Assembly: GCA_902515985.1 (NCBI GenBank)
Contig: CABXWY010000003.1
Span: forward strand, 85,735 to 149,734
Direction: 5' to 3'
Source of the DNA: an uncultured Pelagibacteraceae bacterium
GTDB lineage: Bacteria > Pseudomonadota > Alphaproteobacteria > Pelagibacterales > Pelagibacteraceae
Length of the DNA: 64,000 nt
Program-made: the position numbers and the translations under genes
Notes under the pieces: model-generated
What the model saw: the letters and a program-made list of their open reading frames with translations, nothing else
Told to the model about the DNA's origin: nothing
Database searches by the model: none
Part shown: one piece after another, positions 23,444-32,793 of the stretch
How the letters are laid out: every line of letters starts with the position of its first letter
How positions within the stretch are numbered: the first letter of the stretch is position 1

Positions 23444-24041
23444 TTAAGATCCATGGTTTATTTGCAACTAATTTCTTTTCAAATTCTGAAATTTTAGGGT
23501 TTTTTTCTAATGAAAGAGCAATGTCGTCTAATCCTTCTAATAAGCATTTTTTTTTAAACTGATCAATTTCGAAAGTTGTTTCATTATTTCCATAGGTTAT
23601 TTTTTGTTCCTCAAGATTTACTGTTATTTCTTCTTTTCGTTTGGAATAATCTGATAATTCTTTTATTTTTGTATCTGGAAGAATAATTGGTAAAATTCCA
23701 TTTTTAAAACAATTATTATAGAAAATATCTGCATAACTCGAACTGATAACGCATGTTATTCCAAAATCAAGTAAAGCCCAAGGAGCATGTTCCCTTGAAG
23801 ACCCACATCCAAAATTTTTTCCTGCAATTAAGATTTTTGACTTATTGAATGGTTTAGTATTTAAAATGAAATCTTCTATAGGATTACCTTTTTCATTATA
23901 TCTCATTTCATAAAATAAATTTTTTCCTAATCCAGTTCTTTTAATTGTTTTTAAAAATTGCTTTGGAATTATCATATCTGTATCAATATTAACTATTGAA
24001 AGGTAAGCTGGGATACTTTTTATTGTTTTAAATTTTTGCAT
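23436..24041 (-). CDS. leuD: 3-isopropylmalate dehydratase small subunit
   Basis: 201 aa; [14 protein letters not shown]. Confidence 0.95.
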   Translation of the reverse strand: MQKFKTIKSIPAYLSIVNIDTDMIIPKQFLKTIKRTGLGKNLFYEMRYNEKGNPIEDFILNTKPFNKSKILIAGKNFGCGSSREHAPWALLDFGITCVISSSYADIFYNNCFKNGILPIILPDTKIKELSDYSKRKEEITVNLEEQKITYGNNETTFEIDQFKKKCLLEGLDDIALSLEKNPKISEFEKKLVANKPWILND

Positions 24042-25445
24042 TTAACTTTGATATTTTCTTACATCATCCAAAGATCCAGAAATTGCTGCAGCTGCAGCCA
24101 TCCCAGGACTAACAAGATGTGTTCTTCCACCTCTTCCTTGTCTGCCCTCAAAATTTCTATTTGAAGTAGATGCGCATCTTTCTTCCGGTTTTAATTTGTC
24201 AGAATTCATGGCTAAACACATTGAACATCCTGGTTCTCTCCAGTCAAAACCTGATTCTTTGAATACCTTATCTAATCCTTCTTGCTCTGCTTGTTGTTTT
24301 ACTAAACCGGAGCCAGGTACTACCATCGCATAAACATGTTGTGCTACTTTTTTATTTCTAATTATTTTTGCGGCATCTCTTAGATCTTCAATTCTACCGT
24401 TTGTACAACTGCCAATAAAAACTTTATCTATTTTTACATCTTTAATAGCTGTTCCTGGTTTTAAGCCCATGTATTTAAGTGATCTTTCAATTGAATTTTT
24501 TCTATCTTCATCAGTTTCACTTTCAGGGTTTGGAATTTTTTCGTCAATAGATATAACATCTTGTGGTGAGGTTCCCCAGGTAACCATTGGCATAATATCT
24601 TTTCCTTCTAATGTGATTTCTTTATCAAATTTAGCTTCATTATCAGACTTTAGTTTGCTCCAGTAATCTAAAGCTTTATTCCAATCATCTTTTTTTGGAG
24701 ACATTGGTCTATCTTTTAAATAATCAAATATTTTTTGGTCAGGCTCAATTAATCCTGCTCTTGCTCCACCTTCGATTGTCATGTTGCAAATAGTCATTCT
24801 TTGTTCAACGCTTAGCGATGAAATAAGGCTGCCAGCATATTCAATTACATAGCCAGTTCCACCTGCAGTACCAATTTTTCCAATAATTTGTAAAATTACA
24901 TCTTTAGACGTTACTCCAATAGATAACTCTCCATCGACTTTAATACGAAAATTTTTTGATTTTTTTTGAACTAACGTTTGTGTAGCTAATACGTGTTCAA
25001 CCTCCGAAGTTCCTATTCCAAATGCCAAGGAGCCAAAAGCTCCATGTGTAGCTGTATGGCTATCTCCACAGACTATAATACTACCTGGTTGTGTAAATCC
25101 TTGCTCAGGTCCAATAATGTGGACAATGCCTTGTCTTTTATCATTCATTCCAAAAAGTTTAATACCAAATTCTTTACAATTTTTTTCTAAAGTTTCTACT
25201 TGCAGTTTTGACTCTACATCTGCAATTCCCTTAGATCTATCTGATGTTGGTACATTATGATCAGCTACAGCTAAAGTTAAATTTGGTTGTCTTACTTGCC
25301 TTTTAGAGTTTCTTAATCCTTCAAATGCTTGAGGGCTAGTTACTTCATGAACTAAATGTCTGTCTACATAAAGTAAAGAAGTGCCATCATCTTGCTCATG
25401 TACAAGATGTTCATCCCAAATTTTATCATATAAGGTCTTAGACAT
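24042..25445 (-). CDS. leuC: 3-isopropylmalate dehydratase large subunit
   Basis: 467 aa; [25 protein letters not shown], aconitase Cys motifs. Confidence 0.96.
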   Translation of the reverse strand: MSKTLYDKIWDEHLVHEQDDGTSLLYVDRHLVHEVTSPQAFEGLRNSKRQVRQPNLTLAVADHNVPTSDRSKGIADVESKLQVETLEKNCKEFGIKLFGMNDKRQGIVHIIGPEQGFTQPGSIIVCGDSHTATHGAFGSLAFGIGTSEVEHVLATQTLVQKKSKNFRIKVDGELSIGVTSKDVILQIIGKIGTAGGTGYVIEYAGSLISSLSVEQRMTICNMTIEGGARAGLIEPDQKIFDYLKDRPMSPKKDDWNKALDYWSKLKSDNEAKFDKEITLEGKDIMPMVTWGTSPQDVISIDEKIPNPESETDEDRKNSIERSLKYMGLKPGTAIKDVKIDKVFIGSCTNGRIEDLRDAAKIIRNKKVAQHVYAMVVPGSGLVKQQAEQEGLDKVFKESGFDWREPGCSMCLAMNSDKLKPEERCASTSNRNFEGRQGRGGRTHLVSPGMAAAAAISGSLDDVRKYQS

Positions 25446-25455
25446 TAAAGAAAAA

Positions 25456-26013
25456 TTATTTTTGATCTTTTAAATTTTCCTGCGAACCCTCAGCTTTTTG
25501 GGTGACAGTTTTTTTTTCATCTTTTTTGGTTTCCTCTGGTGAGGTTATATCTTTATCAACTGATTTTTCATCTTTAGAAACTATTACATTTTCCTCATTA
25601 ACGGTTTCAGGTTTTGTCTCAATTTCAACTCCTATTTTCTTTCTAATTTTTTCGGCTATTCTTGCAGATTTACCCGTTCTATCTCTTAGGTAGTATAGCT
25701 TAGCTCTTCTCACTTTTCCTGATCTCACGACTTTTATCGAGTCAACTATTGGACTGTATAATGCAAAAGTTCTTTCTACTCCTTCTCCAAAAGAGATCTT
25801 TCTAACTGTAAATGAGGAGTTTATGTCTCTATTTTTTTTTGCTATACAAACACCTTCAAAATACTGAATTCTATCTCTTTTTCCCTCGGTAATTTTAACT
25901 CCTACTTTTACTATATCTCCTGGGAAAAAATCAGGAAGTTTTTTTTCAGCAGCAATTTTCTTAACATTTGCTTGGTTTATTTCCTCAATATTTTTCATTT
26001 TTAAGTTAATCAA
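25456..26013 (-). CDS. rplS: 50S ribosomal protein L19 with charged C-terminal extension
   Basis: 185 aa; [52 protein letters not shown]; tail rich in E/K/T after about residue 125. Confidence 0.95.
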   Translation of the reverse strand: MINLKMKNIEEINQANVKKIAAEKKLPDFFPGDIVKVGVKITEGKRDRIQYFEGVCIAKKNRDINSSFTVRKISFGEGVERTFALYSPIVDSIKVVRSGKVRRAKLYYLRDRTGKSARIAEKIRKKIGVEIETKPETVNEENVIVSKDEKSVDKDITSPEETKKDEKKTVTQKAEGSQENLKDQK

Positions 26014-26014
26014 T

Positions 26015-26704
26015 TTAATTTTTATTATTATATTTTTGCCATAAATCTGGTCTACGGTCGCGAGTTATAGCCTTTGATTGAGTTAAACGCCAGTCTTTAA
26101 TTTTCGCATGATCGCCTGATAAAAGCACATTTGGAACGCTTTTTTCCTCCCAAATTTGAGGCTTTGTATATTGTGGATACTCTAACAAACCATTTTCAAA
26201 ACTTTCCTCATTTTTAGACTGCTCGTTGCCAATAACACCTGGGATTAATCTCAATATAGCATCTAAAAAAACATAAGAAGCAGTTTCGCCGCCCGATAAA
26301 ACAAAGTCGCCGATACTTAATTCATCAATTTCTCTGTTATCCAAAACTCTTTGATCAACACCTTCAAAATGCCCACAAATTAAATTTACTTTTTTTTCTT
26401 TAGAGATTTCCCTAGCTATACTCTGATTTAATATTTTTCCCCGGGGAGACAAATAGAAAATTTTTTCTCCTTTTTTAGTATTTGCATCTATAGATTTTGC
26501 AACAACATCTGGTTTAAGAAGCATTCCAGATCCACCTCCATATGGTGTATCATCAACTGTTTTATGTTTATCTGAAGCATATTCTCTAATATCTATAGTT
26601 TTTAAATCCCAGATTTTTTTTTCCATAGCCTTTCCGTAAAGTCCTTTATTAAGTGGCCCAGGAAAATAATCAGGATAAAGTGTAAATATTTGAGCAATAA
26701 ACAT
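26015..26704 (-). CDS. trmD: tRNA (guanine-N1)-methyltransferase
   Basis: 229 aa; [35 protein letters not shown]. Confidence 0.96.
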   Translation of the reverse strand: MFIAQIFTLYPDYFPGPLNKGLYGKAMEKKIWDLKTIDIREYASDKHKTVDDTPYGGGSGMLLKPDVVAKSIDANTKKGEKIFYLSPRGKILNQSIAREISKEKKVNLICGHFEGVDQRVLDNREIDELSIGDFVLSGGETASYVFLDAILRLIPGVIGNEQSKNEESFENGLLEYPQYTKPQIWEEKSVPNVLLSGDHAKIKDWRLTQSKAITRDRRPDLWQKYNNKN

Positions 26705-26706
26705 TT

Positions 26707-27210
26707 TTATTTTTTTTCTTCTTGTTTAGGTTCTTCTTTAGGAGCGTCAGCTTTTTTTTCTTCTTGTTTAGGTTCTTCTTTAGGAGCGTCAGCTTTTTTT
26801 TCTTCTTGTTTAGGTTCTTCTTTAGGAGCGTCAGCTTTTTTTTCTTCTTGTTTAGGAGCCTCGGCTTTTTTTTCACCTTCCTTACCAGTTTTCTCCTCAG
26901 TATCTTTTTTTCTATCTTTTTTGGGAACAGCTTTTAAAGGATTATTACCTTTAGCGGGCATTTCCATCAGCTGATTTTCTCCAAGAAGTCGAGCTACACG
27001 CATTGTTGGTTTAGCTCCTTGGCTTAACCAATATTTAATTCGATCTGATTGTAAGCCAATTCTTTCTTTCTTTTCCTTAGGTAACAGAGGATTAAAAAAA
27101 CCTAGTTTCTCAATAAATCTTCCATCTCTAGGAAATTTACTATCTGCAACAACAATTTTGTAGACTGGTCTCTTTTTTGTTCCTCCCATTGATAATCTTA
27201 ACTTTAACAT
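26707..27210 (-). CDS. rpsP: 30S ribosomal protein S16 with repetitive C-terminal extension
   Basis: 167 aa; MLKLRLSMGGTKKRPVYKIVVADSKFPRDGRFIEKLGFFNP; C-terminal ADAPKEEPKQEEKK repeats. Confidence 0.95.
   Translation of the reverse strand: MLKLRLSMGGTKKRPVYKIVVADSKFPRDGRFIEKLGFFNPLLPKEKKERIGLQSDRIKYWLSQGAKPTMRVARLLGENQLMEMPAKGNNPLKAVPKKDRKKDTEEKTGKEGEKKAEAPKQEEKKADAPKEEPKQEEKKADAPKEEPKQEEKKADAPKEEPKQEEKK
26721..26868. repeat. in-frame tandem repeat, 42-bp unit (three near-identical units plus one partial), coding for the S16 tail
   Basis: ggagcgtcag starts at 26741, 26783 and 26825 (42-bp spacing); degenerate copy ggagcctcgg at 26855. Confidence 0.93.
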
Positions 27211-27220
27211 TTTTCTCCTT

Positions 27221-28579
27221 TTATTTTAGTTGATTAAATAGTTCTGGCGGAATTCCTTTATCAGCCAAAGCTTTCGTGTTTCCTTTAGACATCTTCTTCA
27301 TCATTTCAGACATCATTTTAAATTGTTTTAACAATTTATTGATAGCGGCAATGTCAGTTCCAGAGCCATTAGCAATTCTTTTTTTTCTTGAACCATCTAT
27401 AATTTTTGGATTAGTCCTTTCCTTTTTTGTCATAGATAAAATTACAGCTTCATTTTTACTAACAATTTTTTCGTCAACACCTGCTTGATCCATTTGTGAT
27501 TTTATTTTAGATACTCCAGGTAAAAATGACATAATGCCCTCTATGCCTCCCATTTTTTTCATTTGTCTTAATTGAGATAGATAATCGTCTAATGAAAATT
27601 GACCTTTCTTTAATTTTTCCTCAGTTTTTTTTAGGTTCTCTTCATCTAAATCTTGCGTAGCCTTTTCAACTAAGGAAACTATGTCTCCCATACCAAGAAT
27701 TCTATTTGCAATTCTGTCAGGATAAAATTCCTCTAAATTATCTATTTTTTCACCAACACCTAAAAATTTAATTGGAACTTGAGATACATACTTCATACTT
27801 AAAGCTGCACCACCTCTTCCATCACCGTCAGATCTTGTAAGAACTATTCCAGTTAAATTTACTGTACTTTTAAACTCTTTTGCAACATTTGCAGCTACTT
27901 GACCAGTAAGAGAGTCAGCAACAAGTAAGGTTTCAGATGGATTAATTGTTTGCTCAATTTGTTTAATTTCACTCATCATTTGAAGATCTATTTGTGTTCT
28001 ACCTGCGGTATCGAATATTATTACTTCTGCTCCATTTAAATTTGCTGCACTTAGTGCACGTCTACAAATATCCAAAGGTTGTTGTCCCTCAACTATAGGT
28101 AGGGTTAAAATATTATTTTGTTCCCCTAACAATTTTAATTGTTCTTGGGCAGCTGGTCGATAAACGTCTAAGCTTACCATCATAATTTTTTTTTTGTTTG
28201 CTCTCTCGATATACTTAGCAATTTTTGCAGTTGAGGTAGTTTTTCCTGACCCTTGCAAACCTACTAACATCATTGAAACAGGTGGGACAGCGTTAAGATT
28301 TATTTTTTCAGATTTACTTCCTAGTAAATTGACTAATTCATCATAGACAATTTTAACAACCATTTGCCCAGGTGAGGTTGATCTCACAATTTCTTCGCCT
28401 AATGCCTTGGGCTTAACATTTTCTATAAACTGCTTTGCAACATCTAAAGATACATCGGCCTCTAAAAGAGCTAACCTTACTGATCTTAATCCTTCATCCA
28501 CTTGTTTTTCGTCAAGTGAGGGTGCTTTTTTTAAAGAGGAAAAAATTTCCTCAAATTTATTTGTCAAACTTTCAAACAT
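27221..28579 (-). CDS. ffh: signal recognition particle protein Ffh
   Basis: 452 aa; GLQGSGKTTSTAKIA, DTAGR, C-terminal Met-rich M domain. Confidence 0.96.
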   Translation of the reverse strand: MFESLTNKFEEIFSSLKKAPSLDEKQVDEGLRSVRLALLEADVSLDVAKQFIENVKPKALGEEIVRSTSPGQMVVKIVYDELVNLLGSKSEKINLNAVPPVSMMLVGLQGSGKTTSTAKIAKYIERANKKKIMMVSLDVYRPAAQEQLKLLGEQNNILTLPIVEGQQPLDICRRALSAANLNGAEVIIFDTAGRTQIDLQMMSEIKQIEQTINPSETLLVADSLTGQVAANVAKEFKSTVNLTGIVLTRSDGDGRGGAALSMKYVSQVPIKFLGVGEKIDNLEEFYPDRIANRILGMGDIVSLVEKATQDLDEENLKKTEEKLKKGQFSLDDYLSQLRQMKKMGGIEGIMSFLPGVSKIKSQMDQAGVDEKIVSKNEAVILSMTKKERTNPKIIDGSRKKRIANGSGTDIAAINKLLKQFKMMSEMMKKMSKGNTKALADKGIPPELFNQLK

Positions 28580-28593
28580 AATTTTACACAGCA

Positions 28594-28690
28594 GTTATCG
28601 CACCAGTGGGCGAACCCTCGCTGACTGGTGTCGATCTCTTTGTTTCCAAAGACACCGCAAATTGCTGATTTTGCGGAAGTGGCGATAAAC
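28594..28690 (-). ncRNA. structured 5' leader RNA of ffh (probable cis-regulatory RNA)
   Basis: Closing stem TTATCGC/GCGATAA encloses three hairpins. Read on the minus strand: CCGCAAA..TTTGCGG, a GGTGTC..GACACC arm capped by CTTTG-GAAA-CAAAG, and ACCAGT..GGG-TTCG-CCC..ACTGGT. GAAA and UUCG tetraloops appear only on the minus strand. Ends about 15 nt upstream of the ffh start. From memory, a motif upstream of the SRP protein gene was reported in Pelagibacter intergenic-RNA work (Meyer et al. 2009). Confidence 0.8.
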
Positions 28691-28736
28691 TATAATAGAG
28701 GTTCAAAAAGTCAATAAATAAGTTAAGTATAAATAT

Positions 28737-29552
28737 ATGGAATTTAAAGCTTACAAAATGGATGGTTTAGGGAATGATTTTATCATCATCGACAGAAGAG
28801 AAAATCCAATTAATTTGACTAAAGAAAAAATTATTGAATTGGGAAATAGATCTAATGTTGGATTTGATCAAATTATCTTTATTGATAAAGAAAAAGAAAG
28901 TTCTTTTCCTATACAAATTTTTAATTCTGATGGAGGTGAAGTAAGCGCCTGTGGAAATGGATCAAGATGCGTAGCTTATCTTTTAAGTAAAAATTTAAAT
29001 ACTAAGGAAATTAAATTAAAAACTAATAATCGATTTCTTAATGCAAAGATAGTTGGCAATTTACAAGTTGAACTTGAAATGGGAAAACCTTTATTTAGCT
29101 TTGAAGATATTCCATTATCAAAAACAGTAAATCCTGCCGACGTATCTTTAAAAATAAATAATAAAATATTTTCTAATGGATTTTGCGTCAATATCGGGAA
29201 CCCACATATAATTTTTTTTGTTAAAAATTGTTTTGATTACGATTTAAAAATAATAGGACCTAAAATTGAAAACCACGAACTATTTCCTGAAAAGATAAAC
29301 GTAACATTTGCTCAGGTCACAGATAGAAACAATATGAATGTGAATGTCTGGGAAAGGGGTGCTGGACTAACTAAAGCCTGTGGAACAGCAGCATGTGCAT
29401 CTGTTATAGCAGGATTCAAAAAATATTTAGTTAATGATACGGTTAATATTAAATTTAGTGAAGGAGTTTTAAAAATTCAAATAGATAAAAATGAAAATGT
29501 TTTTATGACTGGACCTGTGTCGGAAGTTAAAGATATTAATTTAAGATTATAA
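28737..29552 (+). CDS. dapF: diaminopimelate epimerase
   Basis: 271 aa; KMDGLGNDFIIID, ACGNGSRC, ACGTAACAS catalytic Cys motifs. Confidence 0.95.
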   Translation: MEFKAYKMDGLGNDFIIIDRRENPINLTKEKIIELGNRSNVGFDQIIFIDKEKESSFPIQIFNSDGGEVSACGNGSRCVAYLLSKNLNTKEIKLKTNNRFLNAKIVGNLQVELEMGKPLFSFEDIPLSKTVNPADVSLKINNKIFSNGFCVNIGNPHIIFFVKNCFDYDLKIIGPKIENHELFPEKINVTFAQVTDRNNMNVNVWERGAGLTKACGTAACASVIAGFKKYLVNDTVNIKFSEGVLKIQIDKNENVFMTGPVSEVKDINLRL

Positions 29553-29553
29553 A

Positions 29554-30471
29554 ATGGGTATTTTTGAAAAATTTAAATTAGGTTTACAAAAAACTGCATC
29601 AAGTTTTTCCTCTGGACTTAAGGAAATAATTGTAAAAAAAGAAATTGACGACAAAACGTTAGATGAAATAGAGGAATTTTTAATACAATCAGATGTAGGT
29701 ATCACAGCATCAGAAGAAATTAAAAAAATAATTGCAGAAAAAAAAATTGATCCCAATAAAAATAAATTAGACGAAATTAATTTAATCCTCAAAGAATATA
29801 TAATTAGTTTAATGTCACCACTTGAAAAAAATAATTTTTTTTCAAAAAAAAATGATTTAAATGCTGTGCTTGTTTCTGGGGTTAACGGAGTAGGTAAGAC
29901 CACGACGATAGGTAAAATTGGTAAAATTTTGAAGACAAATGGCAATAGAATTATTTTTTCAGCTTCAGATACTTTTAGAGCTGCCGCAATCGAACAATTA
30001 GAAAATTGGGCAAAAAAAATTGACGTTGAAGTAGTTAAATCCGTACAAGGCTCTGACCCTGCATCTGTTGCCTATAAGGCTGTAGAAGACGCTATAAAGA
30101 GAAATTTTACTCATGTTTTAATAGATACTGCAGGAAGGTTACAAAATAAAAAAAATTTAATGGAGGAATATAAAAAGATTGCAAATGTAACTAAAAAAAT
30201 TGATCCAAACGCTCCCCATGAGGTATTGTTAATTTTGGACGCTACCTCTGGCCAAAATGTATTAAATCAAGTCGAGGAATTTGATAAAATTATTCCAATT
30301 ACAGGATTAATTATGACTAAACTTGATGGAACTGCAAAAGGTGGAATCTTAGTAGCTTTAGCAAAAAAATATAAACTACCAATAATCGCACTAGGTCTGG
30401 GCGAGAAAGAAGATGATCTACAGATTTTTGAAGCTGAAAAATTTGCCAATTCTTTTATAAATATTAATTAA
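29554..30471 (+). CDS. ftsY: SRP receptor FtsY
   Basis: 305 aa; GVNGVGKTTTIGKIG, DTFRAAAIEQL, DTAGRLQNK. Confidence 0.95.
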   Translation: MGIFEKFKLGLQKTASSFSSGLKEIIVKKEIDDKTLDEIEEFLIQSDVGITASEEIKKIIAEKKIDPNKNKLDEINLILKEYIISLMSPLEKNNFFSKKNDLNAVLVSGVNGVGKTTTIGKIGKILKTNGNRIIFSASDTFRAAAIEQLENWAKKIDVEVVKSVQGSDPASVAYKAVEDAIKRNFTHVLIDTAGRLQNKKNLMEEYKKIANVTKKIDPNAPHEVLLILDATSGQNVLNQVEEFDKIIPITGLIMTKLDGTAKGGILVALAKKYKLPIIALGLGEKEDDLQIFEAEKFANSFININ

Positions 30472-31270
30472 CTTGGTCTAAAAAATTTTTAATAGAGGCT
30501 AACAACTCCTCATTATATTCCATCATATGATCATCTTTATCATTAAAATAGCTATACTTTAGGGTTGATAAAGTTTCAAACATTTGCTCCCCCATATAAA
30601 AAGGAACAATTTTATCTTTCTTTCCATGCATTACCAGTACTGGAGATTTAATATCGTTAACTTTATTTCTACTTTCGTACTTATCTTTAAGAATTAGTTT
30701 AACTGGAAATATAGGATAATATTTTTGTGCAAGCTCTAACATTGATGTGAAGGGAGACTCTAAAATAATTCCTGAAAACTTGAACCTACTTCCTAAATCT
30801 ACTGCAACTGCTGTTCCAAGAGATTCTCCATAAACAATAATATCTTCATCTTTGACTCCATTTTTATTTAACCAAATTTTTGCGAAATTTGCGTCCTCAT
30901 ATAAACCACTTTCGGTTGGTTTACCTGTATTTCCACTAAATCCTCTATATGCAACTATTAAATAATTTAAATCAAGTTTTGATAATTCGTTAAGTTTATA
31001 AACTCTATTATCAAGCTTACCTGCGTTTCCATGAAAAAATAATATAGTTTTGAATTTCGAATTTTTTTTAAAATACCAGGAAACTAGTTTATCGTTTGAT
31101 TGAATATATTTTTTTTCTATTTTATGATTTAGTTGTGTTTCATCCAAATAATTATTTTCACTTGGATGATAGAGTAATTTTCTTTGATAAAAAAATAAAA
31201 AAACAACAACAGAAATATAAATAATCAATAAAATTAAAAAGGAATTTAATACGATACTTCCGATTTTCAT
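30464..31270 (-). CDS. alpha/beta hydrolase, membrane-anchored BEM46-like
   Basis: 268 aa; N-terminal TM segment, FFHGNAG, YGESLGTA, DDHM. Confidence 0.8.
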   Translation of the reverse strand: MKIGSIVLNSFLILLIIYISVVVFLFFYQRKLLYHPSENNYLDETQLNHKIEKKYIQSNDKLVSWYFKKNSKFKTILFFHGNAGKLDNRVYKLNELSKLDLNYLIVAYRGFSGNTGKPTESGLYEDANFAKIWLNKNGVKDEDIIVYGESLGTAVAVDLGSRFKFSGIILESPFTSMLELAQKYYPIFPVKLILKDKYESRNKVNDIKSPVLVMHGKKDKIVPFYMGEQMFETLSTLKYSYFNDKDDHMMEYNEELLASIKNFLDQVN

Positions 31271-31284
31271 TAATTAGAAATTTC

Positions 31285-31461
31285 CTATTTTTTTTCGAAG
31301 AAAGCTTCGTATATCATCATTGCAATTGCAATACCCATTAAAATATAAACTGGTAATACATCAAAAAAACTTATCATGGATGATCTTGTTAGTGTAGCTG
31401 CAAGACCAACTAAGAAAGCAATGGCAAATAGTGAACCTAAAAATGTTGTAAGCTTTTGCAT
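31285..31461 (-). CDS. small hydrophobic membrane protein (58 aa), not in ORF track
   Basis: Manual translation: MQKLTTFLGSLFAIAFLVGLAATLTRSSMISFFDVLPVYILMGIAIAMMIYEAFFEKK*; two hydrophobic helices; start 1 bp downstream of the amidase stop. Confidence 0.65.
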   Translation of the reverse strand: MQKLTTFLGSLFAIAFLVGLAATLTRSSMISFFDVLPVYILMGIAIAMMIYEAFFEKK

Positions 31462-31462
31462 T

Positions 31463-32788
31463 TTAATTATTACATTCCTTTTCTAACCAATTAGCAACCC
31501 CTAAAAATCTATGATCATCATAACGATCTCCTATGAGTTGAACTCCTAACGGTAAATTATTTTCACCTTCAAGCAATGGAAGAGAAATACAGGGTGTTCC
31601 CAAATAAGACCAAACTTTATTAAATTCTGCAGTTCCAGTACTCTTCAATCCTTTCGGTGCTACACCAGGACTAGAAGGTGATAGAACACCATGATAATCC
31701 TCAAAAACTTCTTGGTAGGACTCATAACTTCTTTTTTTAAAATCGATTGCTTCTGCATATTCTTTTGCTGAATACTTATTACCCTTAGCTATAGCGGTTT
31801 GCATATATTTTGATAATTTCGCCTTGTACTTTTTATAATACATTGAAAAATTATTAGCCAAATCTGTTTCATGAATAATTTTATGATATTTATGAATATC
31901 TTTAAAATATGATGGAGTGTCAAATACCTCAATATTTTTAAATGACTTTATAAAATATTCAAAGGACTCTCTAGATTTTTTATCAATTATCTTCCAATAA
32001 TCTGACTTATAAAAAATGAACTTAGGTTCATATGCTGGACCTTTTTTTGTTTCCTCTAAAATATTTTCAGTAGAGTAATAAACAGTTGCTGGGTCATGAT
32101 GATCTTTTTTGATTAAAACCTTTGCTAATAATGCTACGTCTTCAACAGTTCTTCCAAATATCCCCATATGATCTAAGGTATACGAAGTTTTCAAAACACC
32201 ATTTCTAGAAATTAGACCATAGGTTGGTTTATATCCTACAACGCCACAATAAGAAGCGGGTCTTACAACTGATCCACCTGTTTGTGATCCAATTGAAAGA
32301 GGCGCCATAAGAGATGCCACACAAGCAGCTGAACCACTAGAAGAACCTCCGGGTGTTCTTGAATAATCATGAGGATTAGTTGTTTTTGGTGGACCAAGAT
32401 ATGCTAACTCTGATGTAGCAGTTTTACCCATTACAATTGCTCCTGCAGAATGTAAAAGTTCAACTATCTCAGCATTTTGTGAATAAGATTTACCTTTTCT
32501 TATAGGTGTTCCACATTCGGTTGGCATATCTAACGTACCAATTATATCTTTTATAGCAACTGGAACACCATGCAATGGACCAACTGGTTTTCCAGATTTT
32601 CTATGTTCATCTGAATCTTCTGCCTTCTCTAATAAAATTTTTTTATCAAAGTGGGCCCAAGCTTTTACATCTTTTTCAAATTTATTTATTCTTTCTAAAT
32701 ATTTTTTACAAATCTCAAGAGAGGTTAATTGGCCTTCTTTAATCTTTGTGACCATCTCCTCTACTTTCAGCGAAAATATATCAATCAT
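31463..32788 (-). CDS. amidase family protein (amidase-signature)
   Basis: 441 aa; GPLHGVPVAIKDIIGT, TPGGSSSGSAACVA Ser-Ser-Lys signature. Confidence 0.88.
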   Translation of the reverse strand: MIDIFSLKVEEMVTKIKEGQLTSLEICKKYLERINKFEKDVKAWAHFDKKILLEKAEDSDEHRKSGKPVGPLHGVPVAIKDIIGTLDMPTECGTPIRKGKSYSQNAEIVELLHSAGAIVMGKTATSELAYLGPPKTTNPHDYSRTPGGSSSGSAACVASLMAPLSIGSQTGGSVVRPASYCGVVGYKPTYGLISRNGVLKTSYTLDHMGIFGRTVEDVALLAKVLIKKDHHDPATVYYSTENILEETKKGPAYEPKFIFYKSDYWKIIDKKSRESFEYFIKSFKNIEVFDTPSYFKDIHKYHKIIHETDLANNFSMYYKKYKAKLSKYMQTAIAKGNKYSAKEYAEAIDFKKRSYESYQEVFEDYHGVLSPSSPGVAPKGLKSTGTAEFNKVWSYLGTPCISLPLLEGENNLPLGVQLIGDRYDDHRFLGVANWLEKECNN

Positions 32789-32793
32789 TTTTT

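Noticed and set aside
26670-26974. Repetitive ORFs in other frames over the rpsP tail (26670..26876 -, 26690..26974 +, 26722..26937 +)
   Set aside because: All are alternative-frame readings of the 42-bp rpsP repeats; the S16 frame explains the sequence.
28594-28690. 4.5S SRP RNA (ffs) as identity of the structured element
   Set aside because: Lacks the conserved SRP domain IV core (GGTCAGG...GGAAG.AGCA) and has a multi-hairpin junction instead of one long hairpin.
28689-28714. Possible ffh promoter (TTGACT with TATAGT/TATTAT on the minus strand) and TATAAT on the plus strand for dapF
   Set aside because: Minus-strand spacing is too short (14 or 11 nt) and would start inside the leader stem; the plus-strand -10 has no convincing -35. 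Not strong enough to list.
29547-29945. 132-aa minus-strand ORF
   Set aside because: Antisense to ftsY; no recognisable domain.
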